Below, one piece after another: positions 51,360 to 60,608 of a stretch of 64,000 bases of DNA (positions are counted from its first letter, which is position 1; each line of letters begins with the position of its first letter). The translations under genes were made by a program, and so were the position numbers. This DNA comes from JAPLST01 sp964397565. GTDB lineage: Bacteria; Auribacterota; UBA3054; JAPLST01. Location: contig CAYNJC010000001.1 of NCBI GenBank assembly GCA_964397565.1, positions 124,001-188,000 of the forward strand, given 5' to 3'. The notes below the pieces were generated by a model. That model saw nothing but the letters and a program-made list of their open reading frames with translations, did no database searches and was not told the origin of the DNA.

Positions 51360-52520
51360 ATGAAGATGATTGCGCGCGATAACTACCTGCGACTGTTGCG
51401 GCGCACCCTGGCGGACAATCCGGTGTGCGCCGTGCTTGGGCCGCGTCAATGCGGCAAGACAACCTTGGCACGCCAGCTTGCCGCGCACGCCGGCACGGCG
51501 CATATCTTCGATTTGGAGACGGCGCAGGGGCGCGCGCGGCTGACCGAGCCGGAATTGGCATTGGCCTCGTTGCGGGGGCTGATTGTCATTGACGAAATCC
51601 AGCGCATGCCCGCATTGTTCACGGTGCTGCGCCCGTTGGCGGACCGCCCGCACAACCGTGCCAGATTCCTTGTGCTGGGCAGCGCCGCGCCCACCCTGGT
51701 CCGTGGCGTGTCCGAAAGCCTGGCTGGGCGAATTGGCTTTGTTGACTTGAACGGATTCACGCTGGAGGAAGTGGGCGCGGCGCAGTGGAACACGCTCTGG
51801 CTGCGGGGTGGATTTCCGCGCGCATACTTAGCGCGCAGCGCGGCCGCCAGCATGACATGGCGTGAAGATTTCATGCGCACGATTCTGGAACGTGATCTAC
51901 CGCAACTGGGGATTCGCATTCCGGCGGAGACCCTGCGCCGCTTTTGGCTGATGCTGGCCCATTATCATGGCCAGACCTGGAATGGCGCGGAATTAGCCCG
52001 CGCGTTGGGCGTATCGGAACACACCGTGCGCCACTACCTGGATGTGCTGGCCGGCGCCTATCTCGTGCGCGTGCTGCCGCCATGGTTCGAGAATCTTGCC
52101 AAACGGCAGTCGAAATCACCGAAGTTATTTGTGCGCGACAGCGGTCTGCTGCATGCGCTGCTGGGCATCCACACGCGCGCGGAGCTCGAAGGACATCCGA
52201 AATTGGGCGCGTCATGGGAAGGCTTCGCGCTGGAGCAGGTCCTGGCGGTGACCGGCCAACAGGACGCCTACTCGTGGCGTACGCATGCCGGCGCGGAACT
52301 GGACCTGCTGCTGCTGCGCCGCGGCAAGCGCTATGGCATCGAGTTCAAATGGTCGTCCGCGCCGGTCATGACCAAGTCACTGCATGTTGCCCTGCATGAC
52401 TTGCAACTGACGCGCGCATGGATCGTGCATCCCGGCGAGCTGCAGTTCCCGGTCCACGCGCAGGTGGAGGCGTTGCCGTTGCGGCTCGTGTCACAGACGC
52501 TGCGCAAGCTGACGACGTAG
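51360..52520 (+). CDS. AAA+ ATPase with C-terminal DUF4143
   Basis: 386 residues from ATG 51360, 5 nt after AAGGA. Walker A LGPRQCGKTTLARQL, Walker B LIVIDEIQRMP, and the SAAPTLVRGVSESLAGRIGF sensor region belong to the AAA_14 family, and the C-terminal half (LFVRDSGLLHALLGI, SWEGFALEQVL, ELDLLLLRRGKRYGIEFKWS) is DUF4143 with a nuclease-like EFK. Function of the family is unknown; members are often mobile or accessory genes. It stands alone with its own promoter. Confidence 0.9.
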   Translation: MKMIARDNYLRLLRRTLADNPVCAVLGPRQCGKTTLARQLAAHAGTAHIFDLETAQGRARLTEPELALASLRGLIVIDEIQRMPALFTVLRPLADRPHNRARFLVLGSAAPTLVRGVSESLAGRIGFVDLNGFTLEEVGAAQWNTLWLRGGFPRAYLARSAAASMTWREDFMRTILERDLPQLGIRIPAETLRRFWLMLAHYHGQTWNGAELARALGVSEHTVRHYLDVLAGAYLVRVLPPWFENLAKRQSKSPKLFVRDSGLLHALLGIHTRAELEGHPKLGASWEGFALEQVLAVTGQQDAYSWRTHAGAELDLLLLRRGKRYGIEFKWSSAPVMTKSLHVALHDLQLTRAWIVHPGELQFPVHAQVEALPLRLVSQTLRKLTT

Positions 52521-52658
52521 TTGGTCAAGCACCCTGACGGCCTCGATCGCCAAGCATCACTGGTCGTCTTCTTCGTGTAACCCTTCACAACGAGCCCAGT
52601 TTGGCCAGGGCATACAGCAGCCCACGACAGGCCAGCCGCTTTACCATGCAGAACTTCT

Positions 52659-53139
52659 TCAGCAGCGCTGGTTCAGTTCTCTGCCAAAGAGTTCTTCCAG
52701 CAGCGCAATGATCGCGTGACGATTTGTATTTCTGAAGCTCTCAGAAAACGCAAAGCCGCAGCACACCCCCACCGGCTTGTCGTTGCTCAGCGCTGTGATG
52801 CGGCTTCTGAGTTCGTCGATCGAGGGCCGCGGTTGCTGCGCGGCCGCAGGCGCATCGCCTGTGACGTTTGCGTCAGACTGTGTGCGCGGGGCATCAGCTA
52901 GAACATGCGCTTTGAAGTCGCTGATGTGATCTGCCACTACGGCCAAGTCCAGTATCGTAGCATCACGGGAGGCACTCAATACTTCGTTTGAAGGCGTGCG
53001 CGAAGGTTGAACTGCCGGTGTCACACTCGCTTTATGCTGTGCGGAAGTGGCCTGTGCTTCATTGGGCCCTGGTGTTTTTTTCGCCGCATGTCGCAAGCAT
53101 TAGCATAGCCAGCAGTAGAACAACGATGTCTGTCTTCAT
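52659..53139 (-). pseudogene. Small lipoprotein gene split by a frameshift in an A7 run
   Basis: From ATG 53139 (preceded by GAGG) the frame encodes MKTDIVVLLLAMLMLATCGE, a lipoprotein signal with lipobox LATC, but ends soon at a TGA. The downstream part, open in another frame (TTG 53096 to 52659), encodes a Ser/Pro/Gln-rich linker and a C-terminal region with ITALSNDKPVGVCCGFAFS. The two join perfectly if one A is removed from the run of seven (53075-53081 on the plus strand as T). This may be a sequencing error, phase variation, slippage or decay. No family recognised. It lies 28 nt downstream of the TPR lipoprotein. Confidence 0.65.
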
Positions 53140-53167
53140 TGTAAACACCTCACACAATCCGCTTTGA

Positions 53168-54019
53168 TCAGTGCGCTTTTCTCTCTATCGTTTCCTGCAG
53201 TTCCATCACTACTCGCCTATCTGCCTCATTCTGCCCAGCGCTCCGCAGCGCTTCGCCGAGAATTTCCCTCGCCTTCTGCAGGTTCCCATCCTTGTAGTAA
53301 ACGCGCGCCAAGTCAACGGCACTCGCCGGTGAGTATCCTCGCTGTAGTTGCAGTGCGTAGTAATGAATTGCGGTTTTGTAATCCTTCAGCGCCTCTGACG
53401 CATCGGCAATCCCAACAACCGCTGGCGTGTAGTATGGGTGTGCGGGGTTGAACGCCAATAATTGCCGTGCCCGCTGAAGTGTCTCGCCATAGTGGGATAG
53501 TCGCTTGGTGATGAGGACGAGGCGAAAAAGGCTGTCACTCTTGACAGGATCTGACGTGACGTGTTCGAGAAGATTGCTCAAAACGTAGTAAGCCAGTACG
53601 CTGTTGCCGTGCTGCTCCGCCAAAACCGCCAATCCGTACACCTGGGCGTCATCGAGTTTCATGGCTGCCATGTCCTCGGCTATCCTTCTTGATGCACGTT
53701 CGTCATTCTGCAAGTTCTGTGAAAACAAATCACTCAGCGACTGCGTACCCATAGCACTCAGCTCTTCCTGAAACTTCTCGACCCGCACATTAACATCAGC
53801 TAATCCGGCAGTTTCGGCTGAGTTCGCCACGCGGTTCTCGGCTTGGTCGCGATTGACACTGTTTGTCTTTGCGTGATGAGAATCCCGCCTGTAAGTGCCT
53901 TGTTGAACAACTCGGTCTCCCTTGCTTTCTCTGCTGGATGGCGAAGGCGCGGATTGCATTTTACATCCACTCAGTGCTGCCAGCATAAACAGGAAGTACA
54001 GGAGCATTTTGTTGCGCAT
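53168..54019 (-). CDS. TPR-containing lipoprotein
   Basis: 283 residues. Signal ending in lipobox LSGC (Cys near residue 19), then a charged Ser-rich linker (about 20-70) and a helical region with several tetratricopeptide-like repeats, e.g. HPYYTPAVVGIADASEALKDYKTAIHYYALQLQ and SAVDLARVYYKDGNLQKAREILGEAL. Such proteins are scaffolds on the membrane face. It is probably cotranscribed with the frameshifted lipoprotein gene downstream. Function unknown. Confidence 0.8.
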   Translation of the reverse strand: MRNKMLLYFLFMLAALSGCKMQSAPSPSSRESKGDRVVQQGTYRRDSHHAKTNSVNRDQAENRVANSAETAGLADVNVRVEKFQEELSAMGTQSLSDLFSQNLQNDERASRRIAEDMAAMKLDDAQVYGLAVLAEQHGNSVLAYYVLSNLLEHVTSDPVKSDSLFRLVLITKRLSHYGETLQRARQLLAFNPAHPYYTPAVVGIADASEALKDYKTAIHYYALQLQRGYSPASAVDLARVYYKDGNLQKAREILGEALRSAGQNEADRRVVMELQETIERKAH

Positions 54020-54141
54020 GTCACACCTAATCCTTATTACATAGTGTCAACGCTTTTAGGAGCCATGGGTGTTGGTCCACGGCAAGTTTTCACAAAACCC
54101 CTGAACCCCGCACCCGAATACAGCATCTAGGCCCGGCCGCC

Positions 54142-55620
54142 TCACGCCTCCGGCCGCAGCAGCGGGAAGAGGATCACATCGCGCAGATTGTGCGTGTCGG
54201 TCAGCAAGGCGACGACACGGTCAATGCCCATGCCCCAGCCGGAAATCGGCGGCATGCCGTACTCCATGCACAACAAGAAGTCCTCGTCCACCTGCATGGC
54301 TTCGGCATCGCCGGCGGCGCGCGCCGCCGCTTGCTGGGCAAAGCGCTCGGCTTGCTCGACCGGGTCAACCAGCTCGGAATACGCATTGACAATCTCCCAG
54401 CCGTTGACCACCAATTGGAAGCGATCCACGACATTGGGATTGGTGTCGTTGCAGCGCGCCAAGGGCGACAGCTCGATCGGATGCTGCGTTACAAACACCG
54501 GGTTGATCAATTTCGGCCGCGAGACTTTTTTGTAGAGCAGGTCAATCAAGGTGGCGCGCCCGGCGCCCCTGAGCACACTTGCGTCGTCAAAGGAAATGGC
54601 CTTGGCGGCCATCGCCGCCAACAGCGTGTCGCGCGTCGGGCAGGCTTCGATATCGATCGCCGCATCCCGCAGAATTAGTTCGCGGAACGAGACCCGCGGC
54701 CAGGCGCCGTCAAATGAAATCTGCGTGCCGGCATAGCTGACGTCGCAGGATCCCTTCAACTCGTGCACGATGTGCTTCAACAAGCGCTCGGTGAAGGCCA
54801 TGTTGTCTTCATAGTTCCAGTAGGCGCAGTAATACTCGAGCAAGGTGAAGTCCGGCAGGTGCGACGGGTCAATGCCCTCGTTGCGGAATGAGCGCGCGAA
54901 TTCATAGACTTTGTCGAAGCCGCCGGCGATCGCGCGCTTTAGATATGTCTCGGGCGCGATGCGCAGATAGACTTCGATGTCGAGCGCGTGGTACTGCGTG
55001 ACAAACGGCGTGGCCATCGCGCCGCTGGCCTTGTTGGTCAAGACCGGTGTGTCAATTTCGACGAAGCCGTGCCCGTCGAGATAGGCGCGGATGGCGCGGA
55101 TGATTGTGGTGCGGTCGCGGAAGCGGGCCATCGTCTCGGGCGTGGTGATCATCTCGAGATAGCGGCGGCGCATGCGCAATTCCGGGTCATGCAAGCCGTG
55201 GAATTTCTCGGGCAAGTTGCGCAGCGCTTTCGAGAGAAAGGTCCAGCTCTGCACATCAATTGTCTTTTCGCCGGTCTTAGTCGTGAAGACGCGGCCTTCG
55301 ATGCCAATGAAATCGCCGACATCCACACAGTGCTCGAACTCCTTGAAGCGTTCGCCAAGGGCGTTGCGCTGCAGGGCGAACTGCATCTTGCCGCTGCAGT
55401 CGGCGAGATGGCCAAACGCCAGCTTGCCGAACCAGCGCAAGGCAATCACGCGGCCGGCAATCCGCACGGCAGGCGTGTCATCGGCCAACTGCGCGGCTTC
55501 GTGCGGCGTATGCGTGCGCTCGTAGCGCTCGGCGTAGGGCTGCATGCCCAAGGCGCGGATGCGCTCGCGCTTGGCGCGCCGGCAGACTAGTTCGTCCGTC
55601 ATCGGTTGTTGATCATCCAC
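54142..55620 (-). CDS. lysS: Lysyl-tRNA synthetase, class II
   Basis: 492 residues, typical length. An N-terminal OB-fold anticodon domain (VRIAGRVIALRWFGKLAFGHLADCSGKMQF) is followed by the class II core with RMRRRYLEMI (motif 1), FRNEGIDPSHLPDFTLLEYYCAY (motif 2) and GWGMGIDRVVALLTDT (motif 3). It charges tRNA-Lys. GGAGG lies before the ATG; a GTG three codons upstream is an alternative. It is the last gene of a minus-strand run. Confidence 0.96.
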   Translation of the reverse strand: MDDQQPMTDELVCRRAKRERIRALGMQPYAERYERTHTPHEAAQLADDTPAVRIAGRVIALRWFGKLAFGHLADCSGKMQFALQRNALGERFKEFEHCVDVGDFIGIEGRVFTTKTGEKTIDVQSWTFLSKALRNLPEKFHGLHDPELRMRRRYLEMITTPETMARFRDRTTIIRAIRAYLDGHGFVEIDTPVLTNKASGAMATPFVTQYHALDIEVYLRIAPETYLKRAIAGGFDKVYEFARSFRNEGIDPSHLPDFTLLEYYCAYWNYEDNMAFTERLLKHIVHELKGSCDVSYAGTQISFDGAWPRVSFRELILRDAAIDIEACPTRDTLLAAMAAKAISFDDASVLRGAGRATLIDLLYKKVSRPKLINPVFVTQHPIELSPLARCNDTNPNVVDRFQLVVNGWEIVNAYSELVDPVEQAERFAQQAAARAAGDAEAMQVDEDFLLCMEYGMPPISGWGMGIDRVVALLTDTHNLRDVILFPLLRPEA

Positions 55621-55659
55621 AATTATCCTCCGTGGTATAAAAGCGACGGGATGCCGCGG

Positions 55660-57540
55660 TCACTTAAGCCAGATGCCTTTGGCCTGGAACAGGCCCCAGG
55701 GCTGCTTCGTGCCGCGCAGCTGCAAAACAACATTGGTCGTGCCATCGTGCGGCCCCAGCTGGATGCTCAGCGGCACATTGGTGCCCAGCGCGATCTGCGC
55801 CAGAAAATTCGACAAGACCGGCTGCGGCTCCGGGAATTTGCGCGGCAAGGTCAGATTGAAGACCAGCCAGTCGCCGCGCGGATTGCCGTTGATCTGCAGA
55901 TAGCCGTTCAGGTATTTCGACTTGGGCAGACGATAGCGCGCATTCCACGCGCCGCTTCGCTTCCACAGCGATTCATTGGTCAGCGCAAACAAGTACCTGT
56001 CCAGTTGCACAAAGCCACCGCCCAGGCCGTTGGTCAAGCCGGCCAGCTCACCGTGCGTCACATCACTGGTCTTGAGGTACAGTGCGCGCGCCTTGGCGCG
56101 CACCGTGCGAAGGCGGAAACTAATTGCGCGCCGCGTGAAGGACTTCGCCGCCGTCCCGCTGGCGCCCAGGAACGAGCGCGCCGTGATCGTCACCGTGTTC
56201 TTGCCAATATTCAAGGGCACATCCGCATACCACGCAGCCGTGCCGTTGGCCACGCCCGCGGCGCTCAGCTTCGGCCCTAGCACGCGCCAGGTCACATTCG
56301 AAATGCCCGATGACGCCAGCGCCGTGCCGGCGACCCGGATAAGCGCGTCGGTCACAATCGCCACGTCCGTGCCGGGATGCGAGGTGACGACCACCTCCGG
56401 TTGATCGCTGTAATAGATTTTCATCCAGGCGGTGTTGCTGTAGGCCAAGGCCGACAGCGCCGTCACCCCGATGGACAATTTGCCGGTGCTGATCAGCGGC
56501 ACCAGCGCGCTCCAGGCCAGCGTGCCACTGGCCACCCCGTCGGCAACCTGGCCGGGGACACTCACCCGCCACGTGACGGTCGAAATGCCGGCCGCGCTCG
56601 CGGCCGTGCCCGCGATGCTGATCTGATTGGTCACGGTCGTGATGGTCACGACGGCGGCATGCGACGTGATGGCCACGTCCGGCGCGTTGAGCACATTGTC
56701 GTGAAAGCCAAAATGGATGGGAATGCGGCTGATCCAATACGCCCAATTGTGCCCGCCGGGCGGGCGATAATACCACAGGGTTTGCCACAGTACGCGCCCG
56801 CGCTTCAGCAACGCATCGCGCAGGATATCATTCTTGCCGGCCAGATTGTAGAGCGGGATGCTGAAGAAGTCATAGACATCCTCATTGCCGCAGTCGATCA
56901 GCAAGGGAAACGCGCGCGCCGCAGTCGCGTCGGCAATGTCTGTCCGGCTCAGCACCGGCCCGCCCAGGTCGCCCAAATATTCAGGAATGTTTGGCTCAAC
57001 AAATGCGCCGCTCATCGACGAGACGCTGCGATAGCTGGTGTGATCATACGCCTGGCCGATGCCCGCCACGTACAACGCGCCATAGCCGCCCATGCTGAAA
57101 CCGCCAATGCCGCGCGCCGCGGTCACATACCAGTTCGACTCGATCTGACGCGTCAGGTCAATACTGATGTAGCGCCGCCAATAGGTACCGTAATACCACG
57201 AGAGATCGCCTTCGGGAAACACCACCAACAGGTGCCGGCGATTCGCCGCGTTGGTAATGGTTTGAAATGCATTCTGCCGCCACGAATAATCATGATCGCC
57301 GCGCCCGTGCAGCATATACAGCACCGGCATGCGGTTGGAGGGGCCGTAACTGTCGGGCAGCACAATTTCATACGGCATCATTTGCCCGAGCGTGACACTC
57401 CAGAAATTGGTGGCAATCCACTGCGCCGCCGAGAGCGGCAGGCACCCCGCGACCACGACACTAATCCCCCAGGCCCCCACCGCGGACCAACGCCGGCGCA
57501 GGTCGCACACGCCACGCGCTGCACCGATGGCGTCCGCCAT
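55660..57540 (-). CDS. Secreted esterase (esterase D/PF00756-like) with Ig-like repeats
   Basis: 626 residues. A signal-like N-terminus (about residues 22-39) precedes an alpha/beta hydrolase: MPVLYMLHGRGDHDYSW (oxyanion region), GIGGFSMGGYGAL (Ser149), LLIDCGNEDVYDF (acid) and PPGGHNWAYW (His). From about residue 290 come two similar Ig-like modules (VTWRV with GTAxSxxGIS in both) and a third beta-rich region. It fits a secreted feruloyl or acetyl-xylan-type esterase acting on polysaccharide; the exact substrate is not shown. Confidence 0.85.
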   Translation of the reverse strand: MADAIGAARGVCDLRRRWSAVGAWGISVVVAGCLPLSAAQWIATNFWSVTLGQMMPYEIVLPDSYGPSNRMPVLYMLHGRGDHDYSWRQNAFQTITNAANRRHLLVVFPEGDLSWYYGTYWRRYISIDLTRQIESNWYVTAARGIGGFSMGGYGALYVAGIGQAYDHTSYRSVSSMSGAFVEPNIPEYLGDLGGPVLSRTDIADATAARAFPLLIDCGNEDVYDFFSIPLYNLAGKNDILRDALLKRGRVLWQTLWYYRPPGGHNWAYWISRIPIHFGFHDNVLNAPDVAITSHAAVVTITTVTNQISIAGTAASAAGISTVTWRVSVPGQVADGVASGTLAWSALVPLISTGKLSIGVTALSALAYSNTAWMKIYYSDQPEVVVTSHPGTDVAIVTDALIRVAGTALASSGISNVTWRVLGPKLSAAGVANGTAAWYADVPLNIGKNTVTITARSFLGASGTAAKSFTRRAISFRLRTVRAKARALYLKTSDVTHGELAGLTNGLGGGFVQLDRYLFALTNESLWKRSGAWNARYRLPKSKYLNGYLQINGNPRGDWLVFNLTLPRKFPEPQPVLSNFLAQIALGTNVPLSIQLGPHDGTTNVVLQLRGTKQPWGLFQAKGIWLK

Positions 57541-57732
57541 TTAGTGCAGCGGCATGGGGTTGCAGAGATTGTCGGCCGAGGCCGCCACTCGTCCGCAATT
57601 GAAGCAAATGCTTTGCGGCGCATGCGCCAACTTCTTGATCTGGTCAAAAAGCTTTTCGCTGGCCAGCACGCACAAGTGGCCCTTGTGCGCATCCGGCTCG
57701 CACTTGCGGGTATGATTACAGCCACAGGTCAT
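57541..57732 (-). CDS. Small cysteine-rich (zinc-ribbon-like) protein
   Basis: 63 residues. MTCGCNHTRKCEPDAHKGHLC at the N-terminus and SICFNCGRVAASADNLC at the C-terminus give two Cys/His clusters, likely one or two metal sites. The stop is directly against the esterase start and it lies 8 nt downstream of the PTS IIA gene, so it is operonic. No named family is recognised. Confidence 0.7.
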   Translation of the reverse strand: MTCGCNHTRKCEPDAHKGHLCVLASEKLFDQIKKLAHAPQSICFNCGRVAASADNLCNPMPLH

Positions 57733-57740
57733 GCTGCTCC

Positions 57741-58196
57741 TTATTCGTTCTTCGTGATAATCTGCATGACCTCGTCGGCGCGGTGCGCTTTGAGAATCTG
57801 CTCGCGCACCTCGCTCTTGCCCAGCAGCCGCGAGATGCGCGCCATCGTGTGCAAATATTCGTTGTTGTCGCCATCGGCCGGCGCCACAATCAACAGCAGG
57901 ATGCTGACCGGCACATGATCAATCGAACCGTACTCAATCGGCTTGGCCGGCCGCGCCAGCAAGGCCAGAATGTTCGAGACTTGCGACGACTTTGAGTGCG
58001 GAAAGCCGATCCCGCGCCCGATCCCGGTGTTGCCCAAGTCCTCACGCTCTTTGACCTCTTTCTCGAGCATCGCCGCGTCGTTCACGCCGCCCAGCTCCGC
58101 CAGGGTCTTGATCAACTTGGTCAGCAGCGCATTCTTGTCGCGCTCTTTAATGTCCAACACAATCCGTTCAGGGCTCAATAAGGCAGAAAGTTTCAT
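57741..58196 (-). CDS. PTS EIIA-type (PtsN-like) protein
   Basis: 151 residues from MKLSALLSPERI; an in-frame ATG 13 codons upstream is less likely. GIGRGIGFPHSKS carries the phospho-accepting His67 of the fructose/nitrogen EIIA family, and SILLLIVAP and YLHTMARISRLL are further family stretches. In many bacteria such proteins regulate metabolism, rather than transporting sugar. No EIIB/C or HPr gene is nearby, so a regulatory role is more likely. Confidence 0.9.
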   Translation of the reverse strand: MKLSALLSPERIVLDIKERDKNALLTKLIKTLAELGGVNDAAMLEKEVKEREDLGNTGIGRGIGFPHSKSSQVSNILALLARPAKPIEYGSIDHVPVSILLLIVAPADGDNNEYLHTMARISRLLGKSEVREQILKAHRADEVMQIITKNE

Positions 58197-58238
58197 AAAT
58201 GGTTGTCTGGTGAGTAATGCATTCCCCACTCCCAATAG

Positions 58239-58673
58239 TTACTTGACGACCAGCACGGCGCATGGCGCGTGCTCGATTAATTGATCCGCAATGTGCATCC
58301 GGACGGTATCCGAGCGCGACCGCTGCGCCAAACCGACGATGACCAGTTCGGCCTGATAGGCCGTTGCCAGCCGCGGCAAGATCTCTTCCGGATAGCCCTG
58401 CTCCTGCATGATCACGATGTGCGCGCCGGCATTTTTCGCCTCTTCCTCGGCCGCGTACAAATAGCGCCAGCCGTTTTCCTCGCACTCGATCTCGACATCC
58501 GCCAGCGTGCACGTGCCATGGCGCGCCAGTTGCGCGACCACATGCTTGTTGACGACGTGCACCGCAATGATCGTCGCCCCCGTCGTCGTGCTCAGGAAAA
58601 TAGCCGAACGCAGCGCACGCTGGGACTCCAGCGTCGCATCCATGTGCAGAACTATTTTGTGCAGTGCAAGCAT
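58239..58673 (-). CDS. Universal stress protein family protein
   Basis: 144 residues: KIVLHMDATLESQRALRSAIFLSTTTGATIIAVHV at the N-terminus and LVIVGLAQRSRSDTVRM...EHAPCAVLVVK at the C-terminus define the UspA fold. The ATP-binding G-x2-G-x9-G(S/T) motif is not intact, so it may be of the non-ATP-binding type. A -10-like TATACT lies upstream (58694-58699). Confidence 0.85.
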   Translation of the reverse strand: MLALHKIVLHMDATLESQRALRSAIFLSTTTGATIIAVHVVNKHVVAQLARHGTCTLADVEIECEENGWRYLYAAEEEAKNAGAHIVIMQEQGYPEEILPRLATAYQAELVIVGLAQRSRSDTVRMHIADQLIEHAPCAVLVVK

Positions 58674-58779
58674 GGTTCACAATGTCTGTCCCTAGTATAG
58701 CAAATCCCCGCCAAAATTGGTACTCGCCCTTGCTGGCTATCTCAAATCTCAAATTTGAAATCTCAAATCACAAATCACC
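58674..58779. repeat. AAATCTCAAAT-type repeats
   Basis: Imperfect repeats of AATCTCAAAT with a CAAATTTG palindrome (about 58739-58779). No gene. Confidence 0.6.
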
Positions 58780-59640
58780 TCACAGGCCGCACAGGTGCAG
58801 ATACCAGCGCGTCAGCGCGCCACCCCAGAAATACGCGCCCAGCGCCGCCACCGCAATGTAGGGCCCGTACGGAATCTCGAAGCGCCAGTGCGCGCGCCGT
58901 TGCGCCAGCTTCATCGCGATCCCGCCCACACTGCCCAGCAGCGCCGACAGGAATATCGTCAACAACATTTGCGGCCAGTTCATGAACATCGCCAGCATCA
59001 GCATCAGATGCACATCTCCAAGCCCGAGCGCCTCGCGCTTGAACCACAGCGCCCCCAGCCAGCGCACCAGCATAAGCAATCCACCGCCGACACTGAGCGC
59101 AATGCCGCACGCCGCCATGGTCTGCATCCGCGTTGCCGCATCGCGCATCGCCGGATACGCCAGCGACAGGGCAAAGCCGGCCAGAAAGCCGGTCGCCGTG
59201 ATTTCCATCGGAATGATCAGGTAGACCGCGTCAATCGCCGTCATCGCCAGCAGGGTGCTGAACAACACGCAATCGCTCAACCACGGCACCACGGCCGCAC
59301 GCGTCACGTGCCACGGCGGATATGTCCCCATGTTCAAATACGGCACCACGTCGCCACAGCGATAATAGAACGTCACCGCAAAAAACAGCGCGGTCAACAA
59401 TTCCACCACGGCATACCGGGCACTGAAGCGCGCGCCGCACGCGCGACAGCGCCCGCGCAACACCAGATAGCTGATGATGGGCAGGTTGTCATACGCCGCG
59501 ATCGGCGCGGCACACGCCATGCAATGCGACCCCCGCCGCCATAATGACTCCTCGCGCGGCAGGCGCACGATCACGACATTCAAAAACGAGCCGATGCACG
59601 CGCCCAACACAAACGCAAAAGCTAACAGGATCAGCGTCAT
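58780..59640 (-). CDS. Prepilin peptidase/N-methyltransferase (PilD/GspO-like)
   Basis: 286 residues. GSFLNVVIVRLPREESLW, two zinc-type pairs (HCMACAAPI, GRCRACGARF) as in the PilD methyltransferase domain, and the aspartyl-protease residues in AIDAVYLIIP and GLGDVHLM. About seven membrane helices. It cuts and methylates type IV pilin-like prepilins. No pilin genes are in the window. It is 3 nt downstream of the HAD gene. Confidence 0.93.
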   Translation of the reverse strand: MTLILLAFAFVLGACIGSFLNVVIVRLPREESLWRRGSHCMACAAPIAAYDNLPIISYLVLRGRCRACGARFSARYAVVELLTALFFAVTFYYRCGDVVPYLNMGTYPPWHVTRAAVVPWLSDCVLFSTLLAMTAIDAVYLIIPMEITATGFLAGFALSLAYPAMRDAATRMQTMAACGIALSVGGGLLMLVRWLGALWFKREALGLGDVHLMLMLAMFMNWPQMLLTIFLSALLGSVGGIAMKLAQRRAHWRFEIPYGPYIAVAALGAYFWGGALTRWYLHLCGL

Positions 59641-59643
59641 CGG

Positions 59644-60540
59644 TCACGCTCCGCGCGGGGTAACCAGCCACGGCGGCGTAGCCGGCAGATACTTGTTGAA
59701 CTGTGCCACCAGGGCGTCCTGGTATGCGCCGGCATACGTGCCGTCCAGAAATTTGCGCAACCCCTCATCCACCAAGCGCGCCCAGGCAGCTTCCTCGTGG
59801 CCCGGATTGATCGGGTAAAACAGGGCGTCATTCGCGCGCGCCGCCGCGTAATCGCCCGGCGCATCACCGATCATCAAGACGTGCGCCGCGGCATACGTGC
59901 CGTTCGTCGCCCGCGCCAAATGCTCTTGCTTGGTGCCGCTTTCCTGGCCGGCGATCCACGCCATATAGCTGGTCATATCGTGCTCGGCCCATTCTTTTGC
60001 GAGGGCCGCCTCGGGCGTCGCCGACACGACCATGCAATCGGCTTTGCCGCGCACCTGTTCGAGTGCGTCACACACGCCGGGAAACGGCGCACAGCCGCGC
60101 ACCATCGCGTCGACTGCCGCGTTCACCGCTTCGCTCCAGCGCAACACCCACGCCAATTCCGCGTCGCCCGTTGCCGCCGCCGCTCTCTGCAGCGCCGGGT
60201 TGCCCAGCTTCGTTTCCTGCGTGATCCACGCCGCCAGCTTGGGCAGGGTCGGCACGCGCGTGCCACGCCGTTGCACTTCCGGCCGCTGGCGCAACCAGTC
60301 CAGGCACAGCAGCAGTTCCGGAAACCGGTTTGTCCCGCGCCATTGCGAGTACAAATTGCCAAACTCCCACGTTTCACGCGCGTATTTCGACACGCTCTGC
60401 AATTCAAACACATTGATGAAGCACGGGCAAAAGCATTCCTTGTGCTTCAGTTCCATCGTATCGAAGGCGCAGCCGTCCGAGTCAATCCCAATGAAAAAGT
60501 CGTGGTGCGGGGTGAAGGCTTGCAATCGCTCACTCGACAT
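59644..60540 (-). CDS. HAD-superfamily hydrolase
   Basis: 298 residues. The nucleophile motif FIGIDSDGCAFDT (Asp20, Asp22), VVSATPEAALAKEW (motif II-like Ser/Thr, then Lys in AKEW) and MIGDAPGDYAAA (motif IV) define a haloacid-dehalogenase-type phosphatase. A large insert between motifs I and II (about residues 30-150) forms a cap. Substrate not predictable. The gene has a good promoter and probably leads a transcript that includes prepilin peptidase. Confidence 0.85.
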   Translation of the reverse strand: MSSERLQAFTPHHDFFIGIDSDGCAFDTMELKHKECFCPCFINVFELQSVSKYARETWEFGNLYSQWRGTNRFPELLLCLDWLRQRPEVQRRGTRVPTLPKLAAWITQETKLGNPALQRAAAATGDAELAWVLRWSEAVNAAVDAMVRGCAPFPGVCDALEQVRGKADCMVVSATPEAALAKEWAEHDMTSYMAWIAGQESGTKQEHLARATNGTYAAAHVLMIGDAPGDYAAARANDALFYPINPGHEEAAWARLVDEGLRKFLDGTYAGAYQDALVAQFNKYLPATPPWLVTPRGA

Positions 60541-60579
60541 GGTTGCTCATCATCCGGGGTTACGTACTGTGCGCCCTTC

Positions 60580-60608
60580 ACTATAATTGTTTAGCCAGCG
60601 CCTGTCAA
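60580..60608 (-). promoter_or_regulatory. Promoter of the HAD-prepilin peptidase genes
   Basis: Minus-strand TTGACA (60603-60608), 17-bp spacer and TATAGT (60580-60585), 40 bp before the ATG. Confidence 0.75.

Noticed and set aside
52659..53096. Independent cytoplasmic protein starting with TTG
   Set aside because: A lipoprotein signal with start codon and ribosome site lies directly upstream one base out of frame, so a frameshifted gene explains it better.
56377..57918. 513-codon plus-strand frame opposite the esterase
   Set aside because: Low-complexity Arg/His-rich product over several real minus-strand genes.
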